Source: Henriciella sp. (GTDB lineage: Bacteria > Pseudomonadota > Alphaproteobacteria > Caulobacterales > Hyphomonadaceae). Taken from it: DNA of 64,000 nt. The notes under the pieces are model-generated. The model was not told the origin of the DNA. It searched no databases and saw only the letters and a program-made list of their open reading frames with translations. Shown here piece after piece: positions 58,811 through 64,000 of the stretch; the first letter of the stretch is position 1, and each line of letters opens with the position of its first letter. Where the stretch lies: positions 1 through 64,000 of the forward strand of contig JAQWGO010000129.1 in assembly GCA_029238175.1 (NCBI GenBank), read 5' to 3'. A program made the position numbers and the translations under genes.

Positions 58811-59160
58811 GGCTTAACCGGAACGGCTGGTTTCGGGGGCGGGAGCGGCGGTCTGTGGCTGAACATGGTGGTTCCGAAACCCCAAGTCCGGTTACAGTCG
58901 GGGACTTATCGTGCGAACCCTCCAGCGGCGACCCGCTGACAGGCTGGCTTGCCTTTAAGACGTCAAATAGGTCCCAGGATCCTTGCAGCCCTAGAGGCGG
59001 CAAGGACAAGATATGAGGAACGCGCCGCCCCAGGCGCATCCAAATTGGATGCTAACAGCCACGCCGAAAGGCTGGCATTACAACCCGCACCCAATCTGGA
59101 TGCGCCTCAAGCTCTGTGAAAGAGCCTTGTGTCTCGTGAAGCGGAAACGCTGTCCGCTAA
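58811..59160. other. Unassigned structured intergenic region, candidate ncRNA (strand and identity unknown)
   Basis: Pairs read directly: 58815-58822/58887-58894 (TAACCGGA/TCCGGTTA), 58829-58836/58874-58881 (GGTTTCGG/CCGAAACC), 58923-58928/58933-58938, 58980-58986/59000-59006, 59032-59048/59091-59107 (17 bp, one mismatch), AGCG-GAAA-CGCT at 59140-59151. Confidence 0.45.
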
Positions 59161-59178
59161 TTTGTCGTACGCTGAAAA

Positions 59179-60030
59179 CTACCGACGTGGTTCACGATCT
59201 CGAATGCGATCATAAGCGGCCTTAATCGCATCGAAGCGGGCCTGAATGATCGGCTCAAACTCCGTGTCGGTCAGGATATAGTCCCAATCTTCCTCGATGC
59301 CTTCTCGCACCAGTTCTCCAACATAAAGTGGGTCGATGCCTGTCTCGACACGGGCGCGGAATGAGGCGGCTTGCTCATTGTCGCGGTCGCCCGGATTGAA
59401 CAATTCATCGACGCTAGATCCAAATCGGCCCTGAAGGTTACGTCCGGACTCCAAAATCTGTGTGCGAATGATGCCCGGGCACAGAACTGAAACGCCAATC
59501 CCACGCGGCGCAAGCTCAACCCGCAGGCCTTCTGAAAGCGCCACAACACTATATTTAGATGCAAAATAGGGGGCGCTGCTACTCGCCATCAAACCGGCCA
59601 CCGATGCCGTCGAAACAATCTGTCCGCCTTCGCCATGTCCTTCGATCAGGGGACCGAAAATCTCGACACCATACACCACGCCCATAACGTTCACCGCCAT
59701 GGTCCAATCCCATCCGCTTTGGCTCCAATTATCGTAACTGCTGCCGCCGCCGACGCCAGCATTGTTGACCAGAATATGGACCTTGCCGAACCGTTCAATC
59801 GTCGCATCTGCGGCTGCCTGTAATTGATCCTTCAATGAAACATCCGCCAAGACGCCTTCGACATCCGCATTGGTCTGGCGCAGCGCCGTAACAGCTTTGT
59901 CCAGCGCGTCTTGCTCAATGTCGCACAGCATGACTTTCACGCCCGCCTGCGCCAATGCCGTCGTAATCCCAAGGCCAATGCCTGATGCTGCGCCAGTCAC
60001 AAATGCGACTTTACCTTCTAGGTCTTTCAT
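59179..60030 (-). CDS. Short-chain dehydrogenase/reductase
   Basis: KVAFVTGAASGIGLGITTALAQAG; ILVNNAGVGGGSSYDNW; APYFASKYSVVALSEGL (YxxxK). The start at MKDLEGK is preferred. Confidence 0.94.
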   Translation of the reverse strand: MKDLEGKVAFVTGAASGIGLGITTALAQAGVKVMLCDIEQDALDKAVTALRQTNADVEGVLADVSLKDQLQAAADATIERFGKVHILVNNAGVGGGSSYDNWSQSGWDWTMAVNVMGVVYGVEIFGPLIEGHGEGGQIVSTASVAGLMASSSAPYFASKYSVVALSEGLRVELAPRGIGVSVLCPGIIRTQILESGRNLQGRFGSSVDELFNPGDRDNEQAASFRARVETGIDPLYVGELVREGIEEDWDYILTDTEFEPIIQARFDAIKAAYDRIRDREPRR

Positions 60031-60167
60031 TGAACGTCTCCCGTGTCTTGTTTTGTCATCCCTAACAGAATGACGTGACGGCAGCCGAGCATTGCTTTCG
60101 TTTTTGTTTGACGAGCACAATATTGATGTACTTAGACAAACCGAATGTAGGCGATTAGGAAAGCGCT

Positions 60168-60560
60168 ATGGACTATCAAACCGCCTTCACCGCCAGCTTA
60201 GAAGTCGTCGCAAATGCTTGTGAGGATGTCGTGCCTCCAGTCTATGAGGCTCTCTTCAAACGGTATCCAGATTTTGAAGAATTGTTCGTCCTTGATATCG
60301 ATCACGGCGCACGTGGGCACATGTTGAATGAGGCTTTGAGCATGGCTGAGGGGCTCTTGGATAGAGACTTGGTCGCGCATAACTTCGTTGCTGCTGAGCG
60401 CATGAACCATGTCGGCTACGGTATTGAGGATGATGTTTTTGAGGGCTTCTACACCGTTATGGCTGAGACCTTCCAAAACATCGCAGGGCCAGCATGGACA
60501 AGCGATATGGGCGATGCCTGGCGCGAAATTTCATTGCGGGCAAGCCAGGCTAAACTCTGA
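60168..60560 (+). CDS. Single-domain globin-like protein
   Basis: VVPPVYEALFKRYPDFEELFVLD...AERMNHVGYGIEDDVFEGFYTVMAETFQNIAGPAWTSDMGDAWREIS follows the globin CD/F8/G-H pattern. Confidence 0.75.
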   Translation: MDYQTAFTASLEVVANACEDVVPPVYEALFKRYPDFEELFVLDIDHGARGHMLNEALSMAEGLLDRDLVAHNFVAAERMNHVGYGIEDDVFEGFYTVMAETFQNIAGPAWTSDMGDAWREISLRASQAKL

Positions 60561-60659
60561 ACTGGAAATTTTTTCGCATCCAGCTGCATCCAAACGTGCT
60601 TCTGATTGCATCTTACCTAGTGAAGCCACACACTGGCTCTGCAACCTAGGACTAAGATC

Positions 60660-61022
60660 ATGGAACAACTTATCCCAATCGCTCTATTCGCACTGATTTT
60701 TGGCGCGATTTGGCTGTACAGTCACTTTAATTATAAAAAACGCGCCACAGCCCATGAGACACTTCGCCATGCGGTTGATAAAGGTCAGCAAATATCGCCT
60801 GACTTAATCGAGAAAATGTCGAGCTTGTCTGACCCGATAAAATCGGACCTGCGTCGCGGCGTTCTTTTCATCGCTTTCGGAATTGCGTTCATTATTCTTG
60901 GTAGCTTTGTATCAACTCATGAAGGTGAACCGATGGGGCCAATGCTTGGAATTGCTTCGTTCCCGATCATTATGGGGCTTGCCTATCTCGGCCTCTGGCG
61001 CTTCAGCCACGACCGTTCGTAG
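60660..61022 (+). CDS. Small two-to-three-TM membrane protein (DUF6249-like)
   Basis: LIPIALFALIFGAIWLYSHFNYKKRATAHETLRHAVDKGQQISPDLIEKM..DLRRGVLFIAFGIAFIILGSF. Confidence 0.65.
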   Translation: MEQLIPIALFALIFGAIWLYSHFNYKKRATAHETLRHAVDKGQQISPDLIEKMSSLSDPIKSDLRRGVLFIAFGIAFIILGSFVSTHEGEPMGPMLGIASFPIIMGLAYLGLWRFSHDRS

Positions 61023-61043
61023 GCTCGGGCTTCGGGGCGGGTC

Positions 61044-61568
61044 ATGCAAAGCGATACGGATCTTGCTGCCAAGGCAGCTAAAGGCGGGGAGGCGGCGTTC
61101 GAGACACTCGTGCGCCGCCACCAGGCTACGGTTCGCGGCCTGACCCGGCGTTTATCACGGCGACCTGTTGATGCCGATGATATCGCCCAGGCCGCTTTCC
61201 TGACAGCTTGGCGCAAGATCGGATCATATGCAGGCGGGTCGTTCAAAGCTTGGATTTGCCAGATCGCTTACCGGGAGTTCCTACAGGCAAACCGCAAGAC
61301 ACGGCCAGAGGTAGAGTTCGATGAAAGCGCTCATATCATTGCGTTTGATAACTCTGCGTCCCGCATGGCCGAGCGCCTCGACCTGGATCGTGCCTTAGGC
61401 GATTTGCCTGAAAACCAACGTATTTGCGTGGTGATGTGTGTCGCAGCGGGGCTTAGTCACAGCGAAGCCGCCATAGCCACCGGATGGCCGCTTGGAACAG
61501 TTAAGTCCCATGTGACGCGCGGCGTTGTCGCCCTTCGTAAACACCTTGCCGCCGAACACGTGGCGTGA
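61044..61568 (+). CDS. ECF-type RNA polymerase sigma factor
   Basis: GGEAAFETLVRRHQATVRGLTRRLSRRPVDADDIAQAAFLTAWRKIGSYAGGSFKAWICQIAYREFL; LPENQRICVVMCVAAGLSHSEAAIATGWPLGTVKSHVTRGVVALRKHL. Confidence 0.94.
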   Translation: MQSDTDLAAKAAKGGEAAFETLVRRHQATVRGLTRRLSRRPVDADDIAQAAFLTAWRKIGSYAGGSFKAWICQIAYREFLQANRKTRPEVEFDESAHIIAFDNSASRMAERLDLDRALGDLPENQRICVVMCVAAGLSHSEAAIATGWPLGTVKSHVTRGVVALRKHLAAEHVA

Positions 61569-61580
61569 TGGAGTAGAAAA

Positions 61581-61931
61581 ATGCAGACCGAAGATAACTA
61601 TACTGATCTAACAGCCCTGTTTGAGGCGCAAGACGCATCGCTCGACGCTGACACATTTGTAGCGGAAGTGATGAAGCCGATCCGCAACCGCGCACGCTGG
61701 CGGACACCCCTTCTTTTCGGAGCAGGCGGCCTAGGCTTAGGCGCGGCTGTATCTCAGATATCCGTTGTACTATCAGAGCTACCAGTCCCAAGCACGCCCA
61801 ACATCGATGTTTCATTGAGTGCTGCGCAGGAAAGCGTCTCAAGTCTTGCCAATGTTAACCCGGTTTGGGCACTTGCAGCAGGTGTGGTGATTGTTTGCCT
61901 TGGGTTCATAACGTTGACGGAACGCGCTTAG
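61581..61931 (+). CDS. Small membrane protein downstream of the sigma factor
   Basis: 116 aa with two hydrophobic segments (TPLLFGAGGLGLGAAVSQISVVL; VWALAAGVVIVCLGFITL), 12 nt after the sigma gene. Confidence 0.65.
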   Translation: MQTEDNYTDLTALFEAQDASLDADTFVAEVMKPIRNRARWRTPLLFGAGGLGLGAAVSQISVVLSELPVPSTPNIDVSLSAAQESVSSLANVNPVWALAAGVVIVCLGFITLTERA

Positions 61932-62824
61932 GATTCGGTTCTTGACCGCCACGCCGCTTTAATTTCTTCGGTACGATTATGTTTGCCGTCTGGGCTCCAA
62001 CCCGGTGCATTTGCAGCGCGTTTAAACCAAGTCATAGGCTTCAATCCGTCGCTTGCACAATCACGGATCAGGCCGAACAATTCGTGGAATGCGACGACGA
62101 TGGGGTTGAATGTCTCAAGCTGTTTTACAATCCCATAGTCCGGTTTTTCATCCGCGCGCTCTTCGACAAAGCTACCAAACATTTTGTCCCAAGTGATGAA
62201 GACGCCTGCATAATTAGAATCAAGATAACGCGGGTTCGTCGCGTGATGCACGCGGTGGTGACTTGGCGTGTTGAATACCGCCTCAAACCAGCGCGGCATG
62301 CGATCAATCGCTTCAGTATGTATCCAGAACTGGTAGACGAGATTTACCCCGCCAGCGAAGCCAACAAACGCTGGATGGAAGCCCATAAGGATCAAAGGCC
62401 AGCCAATTATAATCAAGCCAGTAAACGGTCCAAACCATGGCTGTCGCAGAGCCGTCGTCAGATTGTAGTGTCTGCTGGAATGGTGCGTGACATGCTCCAT
62501 CCAAAACCAACGTACCCGATGCGCGAACCGATGTTTCCAGTAATAAACAAAGTCGTACAGCACGAAGACAATCAGAAAACTCCACCAATTCATCGGCATG
62601 GTGTAAATCCGGAATGGCCAAACCAAGGACATGATCCAAAGGAATGCGACGCCGCTCAGCGTGTTCACCACAACATTGCCCATGCCCATTACGAGAGATG
62701 TAATCGCGTCTTTCGTTTCATATCGCCCGCCCACGCGCCCTGACTTTACCGCCCACCATTCAATAATGACGGACAAGGTGAAGATAGGTGCAAACCAAGT
62801 TGTTATGGGCGGAAATTCCGGCAT
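61928..62824 (-). CDS. Sterol desaturase / fatty acid hydroxylase superfamily
   Basis: Histidine boxes YYWKHRFAHRVRWFWMEHVTHHSSRHYN and NTPSHHRVHHATN. Confidence 0.93.
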   Translation of the reverse strand: MPEFPPITTWFAPIFTLSVIIEWWAVKSGRVGGRYETKDAITSLVMGMGNVVVNTLSGVAFLWIMSLVWPFRIYTMPMNWWSFLIVFVLYDFVYYWKHRFAHRVRWFWMEHVTHHSSRHYNLTTALRQPWFGPFTGLIIIGWPLILMGFHPAFVGFAGGVNLVYQFWIHTEAIDRMPRWFEAVFNTPSHHRVHHATNPRYLDSNYAGVFITWDKMFGSFVEERADEKPDYGIVKQLETFNPIVVAFHELFGLIRDCASDGLKPMTWFKRAANAPGWSPDGKHNRTEEIKAAWRSRTES

Positions 62825-62867
62825 AGCTTTGTCGAACCTTCTAATCGTCGTTTCGTCTTCTTATCGG

Positions 62868-64000
62868 TTAAGCGGCGCCAACGTAATCCGCCTTGATCAT
62901 ATCGCTGGCTTTCTCAGCAATTGCGATAGTTGGTGCATTTGTATTCCCGCTAACGAGGCGAGGCATAACTGACGCATCGACGACGCGTAGACCAGTAACG
63001 CCGCGTACGCGAAGCTGGTTATCGACAACGCCCATGGGATCACCCTCAGCGCCCATCTTACATGTACCCACTGGATGATAGATTGTGCCTCCTGTTTCGC
63101 GCGCATAGGCCAGTAGGTCCTCATCAGTTTGGACGTCTAATCCGGGCTGCATCTCATGATCAATATACTTCGCCAGGGCCGTTTGCTTTGCGAGCTCTCT
63201 AGCCCAGCGGAGGCCAGCAATAGCCGCCTGTTGGTCGAGCGGGTCTGCAAGATAGTTTGGCACAATCGCAGGGTGCGCGTCATGCTTTGCTGACCTGATG
63301 TGGACACTGCCGCGGCTTTCAGGGCGAAGCTGACATGGGGCAATCGTAATACCGGGTTGCTTCTCTAATTCCATGTCACCGCTTTCGGTCATCTTCTGCA
63401 TATCCATCGTGGCGGGCAGGATATGATATTGCACATCTGGTGTTGCGAGTTCAGGGCGAGTTTTGATGAAGGCCGCAATATGCGCAGCAGAAAGCGTCAG
63501 TAGGCCTTTGCGTTGAAATAGATATTTGAAAACTTCACCGATGAGCGAAAGGCCTCTTGATTGCTGATTTACCGACGGCGCATTGGCTTTCATGCGATAG
63601 CGGTTTCCAATCACGAAGTGATCTTGTAAATTCTCACCAACGCCGGGCAGGGCGGAAACGGTTTCAATGCCATGCTCTTTTAAGCGTTCAGGGTTGCCGA
63701 TGCCTGAGAGTTCTAAAAGCTGTGGGCTATTAATTGCGCCGCCCGATAAAAGAACTTCGCGCTTTGCGGTTGCTGTGTGTGTTTTCCCTTTTTGGGTATA
63801 CTCCACACCAGTTGCTCGTGTTCCGTCAAATGTCACGCGCGCGGCGAGGGCGTGGGTTTCAATAGTCAGGTTGGAACGATTTTTTGCGGGATTCAGATAG
63901 GCGACGGCTGCGCTGCACCGGCGGCCATTCTTCACGGTGAGTTGGTAGTAAGCGATGCCTTCTTGATCTTCACCGTTGAGGTCGGCTCTGTGCTCTAGGC
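62868..64000 (-). CDS. GMC family oxidoreductase (choline dehydrogenase-like), 5' end beyond the window
   Basis: VLLSGGAINSPQLLELSGIG; HPVGTCKMG; LRVVDASVMPRLVSGNTNAPTIAIAEKASDMI. The frame stays open past the tracked start at 63935 to 64000 (..DLNGEDQEGIAYYQLTVKNGRRCSA). Confidence 0.94.
   Translation of the reverse strand, partial: LEHRADLNGEDQEGIAYYQLTVKNGRRCSAAVAYLNPAKNRSNLTIETHALAARVTFDGTRATGVEYTQKGKTHTATAKREVLLSGGAINSPQLLELSGIGNPERLKEHGIETVSALPGVGENLQDHFVIGNRYRMKANAPSVNQQSRGLSLIGEVFKYLFQRKGLLTLSAAHIAAFIKTRPELATPDVQYHILPATMDMQKMTESGDMELEKQPGITIAPCQLRPESRGSVHIRSAKHDAHPAIVPNYLADPLDQQAAIAGLRWARELAKQTALAKYIDHEMQPGLDVQTDEDLLAYARETGGTIYHPVGTCKMGAEGDPMGVVDNQLRVRGVTGLRVVDASVMPRLVSGNTNAPTIAIAEKASDMIKADYVGAA

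Noticed and set aside
58860-58910. Cobalamin-riboswitch-like strings on the minus strand (CCCCGACTGTAACCGG and AGCCACAGACCGCC)
   Set aside because: The conserved upstream GGGAA/GGTG elements are missing and no gene lies downstream in the right orientation, so the resemblance is probably chance.
58811-59160. tmRNA or RNase P RNA in the structured region
   Set aside because: No tag-peptide frame, no TpsiC/acceptor sequence, and no GAGGAAAGUCC-type RNase P core could be found.
61979-62743. 254-aa plus-strand ORF opposite the sterol desaturase gene
   Set aside because: The minus-strand product has clear histidine boxes; the plus-strand ORF has no recognisable domain.

Overview
This 64 kb window looks like a chromosomal segment of an alphaproteobacterium. 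The evidence is a split F0-only ATP synthase operon with b and b' subunits, a CcrM-type methyltransferase, DUF721/SMC/MutY neighbours and an aminotransferase-hom-glpX-recJ order. I see no rRNA, tRNA, CRISPR array, transposase, integrase or phage genes. Main contents in order: a vWA/TadG-like protein; a tandem glycine riboswitch ahead of gcvT-gcvH-gcvPA-gcvPB; atpI-atpB-atpE-b'-b; smc; two DsbA-like thioredoxins; DUF721; mutY; a PA0069-type radical SAM protein; three GPH-type MFS transporters; ccrM; a MoxR/CoxE-type ATPase-vWA pair; PHA synthase; hom; glpX; a recJ interrupted by one in-frame amber codon; cobT; five acyl-CoA dehydrogenases; a DegP-type protease; rarA plus a YcaQ-like winged-helix protein; hemB; a beta-lactamase-fold hydrolase; a globin; an ECF sigma factor module; a sterol desaturase-like protein; and a GMC oxidoreductase cut by the window edge. 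The items most worth a second look are: (1) the recJ nonsense codon; (2) an unassigned, strongly structured ~350 bp intergenic region at about 58.81-59.16 kb; (3) CtrA-like and GANTC sites upstream of ccrM; (4) a shared 22-bp operator-like sequence upstream of two acyl-CoA dehydrogenase units; and (5) small RNA-structure features in the gcv and atp operons. I did not find an obviously new multi-gene system. All calls come from reading the sequence and ORF translations; no searches were run.
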